Shown here in pieces: positions 24,546 through 36,937 of a stretch of DNA of 64,000 bases. Location: NCBI GenBank assembly GCA_002007465.1, contig LNAC01000065.1, positions 1,288,570 to 1,352,569 of the forward strand, given 5' to 3'. The position numbers and the translations under genes are program-made. Numbering within the stretch: position 1 is the first letter of the stretch; each line of letters opens with the position of its first letter. The notes beneath the pieces are model-generated. The model was not told the origin of the DNA and searched no databases. It worked only from the letters and a program-made list of their open reading frames with translations. This stretch comes from Ailurus styani (Eukaryota > Chordata > Mammalia > Carnivora > Ailuridae).

Positions 24546-26470
24546 TTCTCTGTGAGACCTTACTTTCTTACTGATTTAAGAATTCTTGCTTAAAATTATT
24601 GTACCTCGCCTATTAGTGAGGGAATAGCAAACATGAGAAGTCCTCAGTAATAAAGAAGAACAAAGTCATCTGTTTTAAAAGGGCTCGGGATTCTTTTCTT
24701 GCACTTAACTTGGCTGATTTTTGATCGACTGTGGTCCTTATTTGCTCATTCGTTCAACAGACTTGTTTTGAGGACCTCCAGTACAGAGGCACCGTCTGGG
24801 ATCCCTTCATTCCCGATAGCTGTGCACGTCCAGTATGCAGGAATGTATTCGCCTGCTCTCTGAGTAAGTAGTTCAGAACTGACTTTTTCAGCCTATGTTA
24901 GACTTTTGGAAGAATCCCATTTCTACTTTTCTCAAAAACAGTTGACATCAGAGCTTCTGGTGACTCAGGTCCTGTATTGACTCCTGTACATCACCCTGCC
25001 CTGAGCTTGATGGTCAGTGCAGTCCTTCTGGATGTTAGCATTTGATCGTGTTGTGCCATTTTGCTGAATTGTGTAGAGAGTATGAAGTAACAGCACCAAA
25101 GACCAGGTTAGTGGGTCACTTGTGCCCCCAAGGAAAGAAGCCAGAATACTTCTCCATTAGTGCCACAGCATCCCTCCTAGCATTTCTAAATAAACCCCCA
25201 TAAAACTTAGCCCTTGTAACTCCAGAAGAGTTTAAGGTTGAGAAAGAGGAAGGAATCGGGTTCTGATTATCTAGGGATCCTACTTTTATCGAAATAGCAA
25301 TCCTACTCAGACTAGCTCGTGTATTAGAAAAGAACTTGTCAGAAACGTCAAAGACTTTGTGGTATAGTCTATGATGTAAACAAGCTAGTTCTTTAATGAG
25401 AAAGCATGCCATACTTCTCCCTTTCAAAATTACATGATTCCAAAAGAGGAGACCTCTGCGACCAAATAAAGTCCCTTTATGTGTACACCAGAATAAGAAG
25501 GCATAGCTAGCACTGCTGGATTCTGATTGCTGACACTACTACTCCCAAATCAGTGGCCTTCAGAGAATAACCTTTCTTGGGTAGACATGACATGCTTCAG
25601 CCTCAACTCACCGATGTGCAGAGATTTTTGGTCTTCACTCCTCATAGGCATACTTACCTGAGGTTTTATGGTGGCCAAAAGTTTCATTCTTTTGCTTGTA
25701 ATTTTGCCATTTGACTTCTTAGCTCGGTAATACCACTGGCACCGTATTTTAAGCTTATGCCTATATTTTCTGTTAGCACCAGAGGTGGTGTAACTTGTTG
25801 ACAGTCCTATCAAGATTTGTTTGGTTTTCTGCCTTGTATTTCAAATCCTTTTTGTTTCATACTATCAGAAGCTTTGTGCTTTACTTGTGTCAGTCTGCTT
25901 TTTGACATGGAGTTTAGTCCTCAAATATATAAAGTTTTTGGTCATCAAGGAAGAATTATTTTGCCTATAGTGAACAACATTGTTTTCCAAATTTAGCATA
26001 TTTCTCTGAGTTCAGCTGAGAACTGAGGAGCCGCAGTGCCTGTTCAAGAAGCACCCAACATTTTAGATGGGTTCTCAGTGCAGGATGGAGTAGATGAGGC
26101 CGAGGGGCCTATTGGAATCTCCCAGAGGAGACAGAGGGCTCAGGGGAGGGAAGGTAGACGGTTTGAAAAGGTATAGTCAATGTTATAATTTTACACTTGA
26201 AAATACAAACACACACCTCTTTTCATTATTCAAACTACCGAAAAAGCTCAACAAAATCCTGATACAGATGCATAGGTGAGACCATGATTCTCACCTGGAG
26301 GCCCTCTTCAAAACGGAGCCTGAGATACTTGTGTTAATGTGGAGCACGTTTTTAAAGTTTGGAAAACACTGGAATGTGGGCTGATGTATTAAATCCCAAA
26401 TTCTGACCCTGAATCTCAGTCCTAAATTCTCCATCAAACTATATGTCGGGAGTGAGGATACTGCCAAAAT
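24546..26470. other. Intergenic DNA after RASA2, no recognised gene
   Basis: No SINE and no named repeat. On the minus strand a consensus splice donor (CAG|GTAAGT, boundary at 25658) ends an open segment (see findings). Otherwise nothing identified. Confidence 0.5.
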
Positions 26471-27065
26471 TGCTGCTTTGCTGGAGTTTACAACCCATGG
26501 GGAGAAGGAAACCTGAATATGTAAAAGCTGTCACATGGTAGTAAGTATGATGTGGCACAAAAAGAACAGGAAATAGGAAGTGCTGTGTGTGGGGCCTGAA
26601 GGTGTGGGGGTACACTTGGAAATTAAGTCATCAAGACGGGCCTCACCAGGAAGGAGAGATTTGAATGCGTTAGTGAGGAAAGGGAGTCTGATGGATGTGT
26701 GGAGAAAGAGCCTCATAAGCAGGAGAAATAAAATGCAGGGTGTGCTCAGAGATAGCAAGGACCTTAGTGTGGCCAGAGCAAAATGAGTGAGGGGAATGGT
26801 AGGAGCCTGGTGACAGAGGGTATTGAGCAGTTAAATGGCATGACCCACTGACCTTCTGTAGGTTGCTGTGACTGCAGAGTTGAGAGAGGTCTCAAGGAAG
26901 GCTTAGGAGGAAGTAGGCAGGCCAGTCAGCTAATATCCTAATCCTGTGAGGGATGGTGGCGGCTGGGCCCCAGGGTGATATAGCACAGAGCTTATGAGGA
27001 GTGGTTAGATTCTGGGTAGAACTGAAGATGGAATCAGTAGGATTTGTTGACACAGGAATGTGGGA
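26470..27065 (+). repeat. Ancient interspersed repeat, same family as 4565-5285
   Basis: 'gctggagtttacaacccatgggg ... ggacctagtgtggccagagc'-like text and 'tggtggcggctggg' follow the same order as the copy at 4565. Diverged. Confidence 0.45.
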
Positions 27066-27349
27066 GAAAGAAAGTCTAGGAAGATCCAGTAGCCTAAGTA
27101 ACTGGTATTTACTGAAATACGAAAAACTGTAAGAGGAGGTTCATTTGTGCTTTATCTGTGTCTGTAGAAATGATTTCTAGAAAAGATTCATTTAAATTAC
27201 TTAGGAAGCACCAGCATGTATTGTATGTAGTTTTATATAGTTACCATATCTTCCTCGGTAGAATGTAAATGATTCTACCTGAGGGTGAAGAGGGTCTTAT
27301 TGTACCCCACAGCCCCTCGCCCTTAGATAAGGAGTCTTTTCTTTTTATT

Positions 27350-27521
27350 TTGTAAAGATTTTATTTATTTATTTGACAGAGAGAGATTACAAGTAGGCAG
27401 AGAGGAGGAAGCAGGCTCCCTGCTGAGCAGAGAGCCCGATGCGGGCCTCGATCCCAGGACCCTGAGATCATGAACTGAGCCGAAGGCAGAGGCTTTAACC
27501 CACTGAGCCACCCAGGCGCTT
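27350..27521 (-). repeat. CAN-SINE, antisense
   Basis: Imperfect duplication aaggagtctttt / gaggaatctta. Confidence 0.93.
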
Positions 27522-28029
27522 CTAAATGAGGAATCTTAATGCACATTCCATGAATGAATGACATACGATGGCTAATGATGGAGCAGCAGCAGCCTTGATT
27601 GACCGTCACAACTTAGCTAGAAACTACCTTTATGATCTTGGTCAGGTAACCTCTTTAGGTTTGGCTCCCCTATACATGTAAAATTTTTAAATTTTCGTCT
27701 TCGAGAACAAGGTGTTGGGCCCTTGCTATGCACTAAGCACTCTGCTAAACCCAGGAGCCCTAAGACGATGCCTTCAGGTTCATAGTCAAGCTAGAGACCA
27801 GAGGATCCTTCTATAAGTTCCATACACAGACAACCCCCAGGGTCCCCCCCAATAGTTTGTGCAGATAATTTGATTCCTTCAGTGGATCTTTCCTGACAGA
27901 ATGTGCCTTGCTCTTCCCCAGGGCTCCACGGCTATGGACCGATTGAGCAGCACTGACGGACCCTGTAGACCCTATTATTATCCTCTTCTTGACATCCTTA
28001 GAGGAATTAGTAGAGTCCCAGTTGTTAAT

Positions 28030-28740
28030 GAAGTCACTGATTTATAAATGAAACAGCCTGGTGTAGGAAAAGAGCCCTGCACCCAAGTCTGTTTAAGTTG
28101 TTAATTAATTAAAGAGATCATTATGAGGTGGCTCTAATACCATGGCTGCCTGTGTAAGCAAACCAAAATCTAAGCCTATAAATGCCTCAAGGTTACAAAA
28201 GCAAACCCTAAGGACAGCAATGACAGCCACTAGGCTTTAAGCTCAGCCAGTCAATAATGTCCTTTCCTCACTCTGCATCCTCTCCATCTCTCTCCCCAGA
28301 CTCCTGGTGCAGAGAGCTCCTAGCCACTTCCAGCTTGTCACTGCCTAATTGGAATCGATTTTTGCTCCAAAAAACTCTTAAAATTTTTCATGTGCTGCAG
28401 TTTGTCTTTTAGCAATTTGTAGACAAAAAGCAGCCTTCAAAGAGCAAAGCTGGCACTGACTTGTGACGGTAATTTTTATTTGAATTCAAATAAGGAGCCA
28501 AAGGGACTGACAGTAGCATTTTAATGTCACAGAGGATAGCATTTTGGCTGATAATCAGCCCTTCCAGTGACTAGAGAAGATGCACAGATCCAGGCATTTT
28601 CCCTCTGGCTGGCTTTGAGTCTTACAGCAAGGCCTTCCCCTGCCCCACCCATTATTTATAAGGAAGGTGGAGGAAGTTAAAACCTGTAGCCATTAATAAT
28701 GTAATGATCATTTTGGAATTCAGTTGGCACTTTTTGGTGG
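28030..28740. promoter_or_regulatory. Candidate enhancer-like block
   Basis: Repeat-free, AT-rich stretch with clustered homeodomain-type core sites (ttaattaattaa near 28108, attaataatgtaatgatcatt near 28691) and a palindromic tttgaattcaaat near 28480. This is inference from composition only. Confidence 0.3.
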
Positions 28741-28762
28741 TGGTTTAAAAGAAAATAGCTGG

Positions 28763-28910
28763 GGACGCCTGGGTGGCTCAGTTGGTTAAGCATCTGACCC
28801 TTAATCTCAGCTCAGGCCCTGATTTCAGGGTTGTGAGTTCAAATTCCACATTGGGCTCCATGCTGGGTGTGGAGCCTACTTTAAAACAAAACAAAACAAA
28901 AAAAAAAACA
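28763..28910 (+). repeat. CAN-SINE, sense (short older subfamily)
   Basis: Head ggggacgcctgggtggctcag; body ends 'tgtggagcctactttaaaac' without the CT-rich stretch. Confidence 0.9.
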
Positions 28911-29089
28911 ACTAAAACTAAAATGCTAAATTTCAAAATCATTTGTAACAAGAAAATGAAGCAAATCACTCACTGTCACAATTAAAGTCCCTATGGAAAT
29001 TTCCATTTTAACATTTTAATTTGACATTTAACATTTTATTTTTCTTAAATGCTTACAGATTTAAAAAGACCTGCTCAGTTTAAGAGGGA

Positions 29090-29280
29090 TACGGGTGCCT
29101 GGGTGGCTCAGTCAGTTAAGCGTCTGCCTTTGGCTCAGGTCATGATCTTAGGGTCCTGGGTTCAAGCCCCACATTAGGCTCCCTGCTCAGTGGGAAGGCT
29201 GCTTCTCCCTCTCCCTCCCCCCTACCACCTTGTGTTCTCTTTCTCTCTCAAATAACGTCTTTAAAAAGAGAGAGAGAGAG
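29090..29280 (+). repeat. CAN-SINE, sense
   Basis: Head gggtgcctgggtggctcag to a (GA)n-ended tail. Confidence 0.92.
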
Positions 29281-29289
29281 ATGGAAATG

Positions 29290-30486
29290 CATAAATTAAC
29301 CACCATTTGAAAGTATTTTATCTACATATTGAGAAGTGTACAAAAACATTTACAGACCATGAAAATGCAATATGGAAGTAAGTCACATACCCTGCATGTC
29401 TTAAATAGCAGTAACTAGAAGTGCCAAAATTCAGTTAACTTTTGTTTTTTTCAACCATCCTTGCAAATGTCGGGTGGGATTCAAGTTTCCAATTACAGTT
29501 CAAGGGGTGTTTTCTCAAACCCAGACCGAATTTTCTTGCAACGTCCTGCAGATCCAGTTCAACCAGCCCCATGAGATGGCAGATAGAGCAAGCCTTGTCC
29601 TTTAGTCTTCTCTCCCCTGGAACCCTTGACTTGTCATTGTGAGGAGACAGAGTGGACTTGGGGAGGGGCCTCCCTGTGCAGGTACCCAGAAGAACCACAG
29701 AGAAACTCTCCTTTCTTCAGACCTGCTTCCTCAGCAGAGCAAAGGTGACTGTCGGGCTCTGTGCTGGGTGGCCTAGCCTTAACTGGGGTATTTGGGATAT
29801 CTGGAGCTGCGCTTGTCTCCAGCAGGAGGGCTGAGGCTTGCCAGGGGGCTTCAGCAACCAGAGACCGCTCCATACACCCGGAAAAGAGCAGCGGGCAGCT
29901 GCTGGGCCTGGGGAACAGATAGCCAAAGGGCTCCCTAAGGAAGTGAGATCAGCTCTCCGGGCCAGACCCTGGGGGGCAGAACCACCTGGAGGGGAGGGGG
30001 CACTGGCTGAGACCACGCGGCCGCTTGCCAGGAGGAAATTTCCCACTGTGCTGAATCAGAAACTCTTATGTAGGCCCTGCCTACCTCTCAGGTTCTTCCT
30101 CTGTCCTCCCACCAACCCTTTGACCCTAGACTCTACCTCTTGAAGGCAGTTTCACTTTCTTCCAAAACAGTCCTGAATTGCGATAGGAAAGGCTGTAGAA
30201 ATTCCCACCACAGCATGGCTTCCAGTGTGGATGCCTTGTTGGCAGGGGATGGGGAGGAGCTTATTTTAGAAAATAAAATATAACTGGTGAGGCAGGCTGG
30301 GGGCACTGTTGTCGTGACTCCTCTTGCTCCGGGGCTGTCTCCAGCTGCAGGACCTCAGGCAAGACCGTGGAATTCTTTCCTGAATTGGTCCACGCACCCT
30401 CCACCTAGACACTCCAAGCGGCCCACCATTGCTGCCTCTGCCATCAAGTCAGCTGTGTGGCCAGGAGCCCAGAAGCCCCCTTCTAG
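29290..30486. other. Intergenic, GC rising, no recognised gene
   Basis: Several overlapping open frames on both strands without splice or family support. Nothing named. Confidence 0.45.
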
Positions 30487-31317
30487 CCCCCAGACTCCTT
30501 GGTGACTGGTTCCCTTGCTGGGGGTGGACGACTGGATGTCAGCCTGAGACTTCAGCCTGGTCCATACCTTCCTACAGCCCAGAACAGGGTTGTGCTAGAG
30601 GGTCCAGACCCCACCAACATCAGCACTGTTTTCCCAGGCTCTGAGCTCCATGCGGAACAGGCCGAGGTTGGCAGCTCCTGTCGACCCTTACAGCTGTGGA
30701 CAGACAGGTGTGTAACCAGCCTCCACCAGGGTCTATACTACAGTCTCCTCAGGCATTGTGGGAGCCTGCAGGATGTGAAGGACACCCTTCCCACATCCTG
30801 CCCCAAAAAGGCCCCGAGAGATCAAAGCTGTCCTTCTAGGCCTTCAGCTTTACCAACTCCTAATGATGCCTGTGTCTCCCACCAGCTGCTGGTCTGGGAT
30901 CCAGAGGTACCATCTGATGCTACCAAGGAGGTCTGTTCCTTCCATGGGGATGGAAACAGGTGGGAACTTCTAGAAGATGTTTCCTTGATCTCTACATGTG
31001 ACTGTTGTAAGGTTACCTGCCTGGCCTCCTGCTTGTCCCATGGAAGAGCCCTGGCAGCCTCTGGGAGGCCCCCTGAGGAGGCTTCCAATCAGGTGACAGA
31101 AGACAGGTTGTCTTGTCCTGAGCGGAGTCAGGTCTCTGACTCCACGAAGCCTCCCCAGCTCACTAACACTGTTGATGGGGGTTCCACTCATAGTGGTGTT
31201 GATGTCTACCCTGGGCATGGGCTTCTGCGTCCTCATCCACTGCCACTGGCTCAGGACACAGAGCCCTGCAACACATCCAGCTGCAGGCCCGGGGAGCAGG
31301 ATCTAAGGAGTCCTTAG
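30487..31317 (+). other. Long open frame without methionine, unrecognised
   Basis: The frame is open from just after a TAG at 30484-30486 to the TAG stop at 31315, about 276 codons, and contains no ATG codon. It is therefore not a stand-alone gene in this frame. It could be an exon: the left edge 'aagcccccttctag' would be a good acceptor, in phase 0. It could also be the fossil of a coding exon or a chance frame in GC-richer DNA. The predicted sequence is Cys-, Ser- and Pro-rich, with a cluster ISTCDCCKVTCLASC in the middle. No domain that I recognise and no nearby partner exon. Confidence 0.25.
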
Positions 31318-31854
31318 TGCTTCCCAGAGTTCGCCAGTAAAGAGATGTATATCAAAAAAACAGAAGAAAATATAGGACACCCAAGTAATTTCAGGTTTCA
31401 AGGAAACAACAAATAAGTTTATAGTGTAAGTATGCTCCAGGCAGATTTCTGCATTTTACCTAGTAACCTTACTTTTTCCATATGCAGAGGACAGTTCCAT
31501 GGGAAGAAGTGCTCTTCACTCAGCCAGCACCGGGGCTGGAGGGTTCGGAAGGACGGAAGATGGAAGGTGCCCACCAGGGAGGTGTCCTGTGAGCTCTAAC
31601 CAGTAGGATCTTCCCAGTGCACTTTTGAGCGGCTTATGTTCAAAGTCTTAGGATGGCTCAAGACACCAGGCAGGCCACGGTAGGCCCAACTTCCCTTAGC
31701 CTTCCCCTACCCACCAGCCCCTCCTCCCTGCCACCCGTGGGGACCTCCACCCCAGCTCCCTTCCTCCCGGCCAAACCTCAGCAAGGACTTTGCATCCATC
31801 AGTGCAATCCGAGTCTTACTCCTCAGGTGAAGGGACACGGGGAGTCCAGGCTGC

Positions 31855-32045
31855 ATGGATATATCGCAGAGCCTGGAAGCTGGAGCCAGGTGTCCTGCCT
31901 CCATTCCCTGCCTCATGTCCCCTTTAGTGGAGTCCCCTGCAGACACCTGTGTACACCACTTCCTCTATAAATTGGAGACCGAGACCCCTGCTTCCCTCAT
32001 GGGGTTGTGTGGGGTCATAAGTGATAGTAAAGAATAGCACCTGTG
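31855..32045 (+). repeat. MIR
   Basis: 'agcctggaagctggagccaggtgtcctgcc ... aaattggagaccg ... agtaaagaatagcacctg' follows the MIR order. Confidence 0.55.
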
Positions 32046-32589
32046 TTAGGGGTGGTTACTGTTCTCTGGGTTCTGAAATCTAACTCTGTCAAGGGGCCAC
32101 CTACTCTTGCTTTCTGCCCTCTCCCATTTGGAACATCATGGATAAGGAATGGGTTCGTCGTGGGGGACTGGATTGGCTGAGCGAGAGGCTCCAGGGCCCC
32201 CTTAAATTCCTTTAACAGAAAAGATTGCCTGCATGGGGTACACCAGAATTAGTCCCACCTCGGAGAAGGAGAATGGCTCCCTCACTCCCTTCCAGTCCAA
32301 GGACCCTCACCGTTTGAATCATTTCACACTCTAAGAATTATCTTTTTCAGGGCATCTTCTATATTTTTTCAAATTCCCATGTCACTGGAACTTTCATGAG
32401 CCAGAGAAGAGAGTCCAGGCCTCTAGCCTCACCTGGCTCTGCCTCAATGCACACCTTCCCCCCCACCCCCCCCGCCCAGTATACAGCCCAAACTCCATAC
32501 TGCCAACTCGAGGGCCAGGTTCTGGTGCTAGACAGGAGGCTCCAAGTGGACCACAGTTCTGGAAGCAGGGACAAGGATGGGGGGGGAGC

Positions 32590-32720
32590 ATTGATATGCA
32601 TTTTATGAGCACTCTTACATAATCCTTGTAACAACCATGACATGAAGGGAGAATGTGCGGCCTGAGAGGCCAAGTGACTGTCCCACTTGTCAGGCCAGCC
32701 GGTGGAAGCCGGGGCAAGGC
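32590..32720 (-). repeat. MIR
   Basis: 'ttatgagcactcttacataatccttgtaacaac' and 'gcctgagaggccaagtgactgtccc' match MIR in antisense. Confidence 0.6.
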
Positions 32721-32740
32721 TTAAAAGAACTTGAAGGCAG

Positions 32741-32960
32741 GGGTGCCTGGGGGAACTCCATCGGGTAAGCGTCCAACTCTTGGTTTCATCTCAGGTCATG
32801 ATCTCAGGGTCCTGAGATCGAGCCCCGAGTCTCCCAGAGTCTGCTCCAGATTCTTTCTCCCTTTCTCTCTCTCCCTCCCCTCCTGCCCCTCCTCCTTCCT
32901 CCCACGCACAATCACTCTCTCTCTCTCTCAAATAAATAAAAGTTTTAAAAAAAAAACAAA
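32741..32960 (+). repeat. CAN-SINE, sense (older)
   Basis: Diverged head, CT body, (AATA)n tail; imperfect duplication aaaagaacttgaagg / aaaacttgaaagc. Confidence 0.9.
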
Positions 32961-34379
32961 ACTTGAAAGCTGGCTAGTGACTACCTGAGCTCCAGTTAAC
33001 TCCAGCTCCCACCCAGAAGCAAGGAGCAGAGTCACAGGATGCAGCCAGTCTCACGGACCAGCCTCCAAATGGGAGGGGTCCATCGTGGGCATCAAGGACC
33101 AAGAACTGGAAAGCTGGATGAAGAAACAGGAAGTGACAGGGATAGGCCCCTGGGGTGGTCTGACATCAGACAATCAAGGAGTGTGCTCCTCTGAAGTCTG
33201 AAAGGGGGGGTGGGGGGTGGGGAGGGGAGTTGTAGGATAGCCATGGTAAGAAAGGCCTGTGAGATGTCAGTGCCCAGGAGCCAGGGCCAGAACCCAGAGA
33301 AACAGGTGTGTGAAGGTGGCAGCACCAGAGCCTAGAGCCCTTAGCCGTGCGGGTGCCCCAGGAGCTGCACTGCGCCTCATTTGCTAGGCCCAGACACAGG
33401 GCATTGTGCTAGAACGCAGCCCAAGTCACACCTGCCCTCCAGCTAGGAAGCCATCTCCACCCTGATTTCCCCCACATTGTCTGCTCGGCTGCCCGGCACG
33501 GTCACCCGGCAGGCTGCTTGCCCCCCTTCGGGGCCAGGTCTCAGGCTCACTGGGCCCCCCCCACATGATACTGGTTCCCAATGGCTGCTTTCCTCCAGGC
33601 CTGTGAACACCCTCTCGGGCAGCCAAGGTGGACTAGGGTCCTAGGCTCAAGCCTCAGGCTCCTTCCTCTCTCTGGCTGAGCCCCGAGGTCTGGGCTCAGA
33701 CACCCTGAACTTCAGACAGTCACAGAGAATCCAGGATAAATCTCTCCAAGCAGAGTCATCTCCACGGAGTGACCAAATCTGGGTACCTTATGGAAGGTTG
33801 TCAGCTACCAGGCAGACTCTTGACCCCTTGAGACAATTTCCCTTCCTCCAGGCCTGGGAACCAGCAAAGTGGTCTTTCTTATCCCTCCCAACGTATCCCC
33901 CCTATTTAAGCCCAAATCCCCTGGGGAGGGGTCTCTTGTCAGGCTGCTGCAAGTCAGTTCCCCAGCTGAAAATTAACATTTTAGGGAGCTTGGGGCAAAA
34001 GAGAAGCATTAGATTAGTGGATCTCAAAGTGAGGTCCCAGGAACAGCAATGGCACCTGGGGAATTGACAGAAACACAAATGACTTGGCTACGCCCTGACC
34101 GAGTCAAGCTCTGAGGTGGGGCTCCGCCCTCTGGTGTCTGGTCAGTGTGCCCTCCAGGGGATTCTGACAGTCTCTCTCCCGTTGGAGAGCACCTGCTTCA
34201 GCCATTGGTGAGTTTCAGGGGCTGCAGGCGGCTGTTCCCCCGACACTGCTGACGAGGGGAAACTAGCCTCCATGTCGGGGGAGAAGGCAATTCCTGGAAG
34301 CACCAGGTCATCCCCCGAAGCCCTTCTGACTTACCCTAGGTGTTAACATTGGGGGAAAGGCCCAGGGCTTCATCAAAGT
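32961..34379. other. Intergenic, no recognised feature
   Basis: Contains a G-rich run at 33203-33229. Open frames on both strands are short and unsupported. Confidence 0.5.
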
Positions 34380-34760
34380 GGCGCAGAGCCATCTAAGATA
34401 AAAAATTAAAGTTACCCAAATATTATCGTTGGGAGTACTTAGGAAGGCTCTACGGTGGTGTCTTTTACACAAATATTGTGAGTCACAATAACTGTGTTTA
34501 TCTTCTTTTTTCCCTTCAGCAAATAAGGAAACATCTGTGGGGGTGCTGATATTTATTTATTTTTGGATGAAGCATGGTGCTGTTGGAAATATTTCGTTCA
34601 GGATTATAGAACACCGAGGCTGACAGCAGTGCCCCTGAGGAGGAGCGAGGAGTTAATTGGTAAATGATGGAGACCGTCCCTTTTAATTGAGGAGACCTCA
34701 GTGTGTCCTTCCTTATTTTAAGTGACATCGCTTCAGGCATCGGCTTTCTCAATAAAATGT
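34380..34760. promoter_or_regulatory. Candidate regulatory block
   Basis: Repeat-free AT-rich stretch with TAATTG, AATTAA and GTCAC-type core sites (for example ggagttaattggtaaatgat and ccttttaattgagg). Inference from composition only. Confidence 0.25.
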
Positions 34761-35120
34761 AAGGTCAGGCCAGTGGGAAAGGAAAGGCAGTCCTAGTGGA
34801 GGGCCCAACAATCCCAAATTAAATTACCTCTTCTGTGCTTCAGTTTCCCCGTTTCTCTGCCTCATGGGGCTAGGTGCAGCTGCAGACTCAGGCTTGTGAT
34901 CTCATTGAGCCAGGCCCTTGCAAGGGGTCGTTATGTTTAGACCTGTACAGCAACTTCCATAAACCTCCTGCCTAAAAATCCTACTGATCTCCACGGCTCC
35001 CACACCTCATATGAGAAGAAAAGAAGTGCTCAGTATTCTGTGACAATAGAGCACAAAGAAGAACAGCCCTACTAAAAACCTAATCCACAGTGTCTGACCC
35101 AATAGCAAGTCCCCTGACTC
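34761..35120. other. Intergenic, no recognised feature
   Basis: Nothing that I can name between the candidate regulatory block and the next SINE. Confidence 0.5.
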
Positions 35121-35126
35121 TGCTTT

Positions 35127-35317
35127 CTTTTTTTTTTTTAAGATTTTATTTATTTATTTATTTGAGAGAGAGAGCAAGCATGAGAGGGGGGAGGGTCAGA
35201 GGGTAAAGCAGACTCCCCGCTGAGCAAGGAGCCTGGCGTGGGACTCGATCCTGGGACTCCAGGATCATGACCTGAGCTGAAGGCAGTCACTTAACTAACT
35301 GAGCCACCCAGGCATCC
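35127..35317 (-). repeat. CAN-SINE, antisense
   Basis: Imperfect duplication ctgactctgctttct / gtgactctgcattct. Confidence 0.93.
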
Positions 35318-35384
35318 TGTGACTCTGCATTCTTGAGAAAAAGGCTGGATGCAACCAGTGTTTGGAGAGAATACGTATTTTTAA

Positions 35385-35690
35385 AATTGGATTGGAAGAA
35401 ACAAAAACACACGTCCACACACAGACTTTCCAGGAAGGCTCCCATAGCAGCTTTATTTGTAATAACCAAAATATGGAAACAACCCGAATGTCTATTAACA
35501 GGTGAATGGCTAAACAACCCATAGTTTATCCAAACAGTGGAATGCTCACTGCTCAGTCAAATAAAGAGATGAACTACTAGCTCACGAAACAGTAGGATTG
35601 ACTCTCAAAGTAACTGTTCTGCGTGAAATAAGCAGGGCAGAAAAGAATACGAGCTGTGAGATTCATTTGTATAAAAGCATAGGAAGTGCA
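35385..35690 (+). repeat. L1M 3' fragment, sense
   Basis: 'gctttatttgtaataaccaaaatatggaaacaacccgaatg' is L1M 3'-region text. A SINE starts at its end. Confidence 0.85.
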
Positions 35691-35915
35691 GGATGCCTGG
35701 GTGGCTCAGTTGGTCAAGCATCTGCCTTCGGCTCAGGTCATGATCCCAGGGTCCTGGGATCGAGGCCCGCATCGGGCTCTCTGCTCAGCAGGGAGCCTGC
35801 TTCCTCCTCTCTCTCTGCCTGCCTTTCTGCCTACTTGTAATCTCTCTCTCTCTCTGTCATATAAATAAATAAAATCTTTTAAAAAAAATAATAAAATAAA
35901 AAAATAAAATAAAAT
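35691..35915 (+). repeat. CAN-SINE, sense
   Basis: Complete copy ending in (AAAATA)n. The long overlapping open frames here are SINE sequence. Confidence 0.95.
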
Positions 35916-36665
35916 AGAGCGCCGGGTCCTGCCCCAGAGTTTCTGATTCTATTTATTCATTTAACCCCTATCCTGCCACGCAGTGCTGGAGGAAACAGAA
36001 ACACAGATTGAGGAGTTATTAGGAGGCCAAGGTTAATGAACTAGCAATAGTTCTGACTCAGTCTGCAGGGAGTTCCTTGCACCTGAACCTTTATTGGAAC
36101 CACTAGAGATGGGAGGGGCTTAAAGCTCCAGCTTTGGGGTGTTCTGCTAAAGGCTGCTCACCACAGGTTGTTAGGAGCTCACCTACAGTAAAAGAAAAAA
36201 TATATATGTTGGGTTTATGGGCTTAAGAGCAGGAGCGAAGGCCCCCAGAGACTCAGGAGGGGAGCTGTAAGAGGCTTCTAACAGGATTGTCCATCTGCTG
36301 GGTGACGGCTGGGGGCATGAAGAACCAGGGAGGCCGTCCTAGATTGCATCCTGTGGAGAAGAATGGAGCAATTTGGTAATTGGACATCTAATCTTATCTG
36401 GAAGGCGGGAGCACTAGAATTTGTGCAATTTGGTGAAGGAGCAGCAGTCACTCAGATTCATCAGAAGAGGGGGTCATTTAATCACTTTCGTGTTTGGGGG
36501 AAATGACCAGGTCTGTCTTGTTCCAAAGACATGAGAGGGTGGGAGGCTTGTCTGAACATCGATGACCTGCAGTTAGGAAACCACCGTCTGGCTGCCAGCA
36601 GGGCTGGCTGTCACATTTTCAGTTCAAAACCCAGCATCCTTCTCAAAACCCCAAAGAGACTGTAT
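35916..36665. other. Intergenic, no recognised feature
   Basis: No gene, repeat family or structure identified. Confidence 0.5.
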
Positions 36666-36855
36666 CTTTTTTCTTTTTATTTATTTATTTGAGAGAGAGA
36701 GGGAGAGAGAGAGAGCATGAGAGGGAAGAAGGTCAGAGGGAGAAGCAGACTCCCCATGGAGCTGGGAGCCCGATGCAGGACTTGATCCCAGGACTCCAGG
36801 ATCATGACCTGAGCCGAAGGCAGTTGCTTAACCAACCAAGCCACCCAGGTGCCCT
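36666..36855 (-). repeat. CAN-SINE, antisense
   Basis: T-rich tail to 'ccacccaggtgccc'. Confidence 0.93.
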
Positions 36856-36937
36856 GTGTCTTTGTTTCTTAACTCCAGAATCCCTGTTTTCTTCAAAATA
36901 GTTACTGTGTGCTTCAGAGACGGGTCAACAATACAAA

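Noticed and set aside
29438..30143. Stack of overlapping frames on both strands
   Set aside because: GC-rich DNA with few stops; no splice, start context or family support, and frames on opposite strands compete.
35598..35868. Overlapping open frames of 60-80 codons
   Set aside because: Entirely CAN-SINE, sense copy; no gene.
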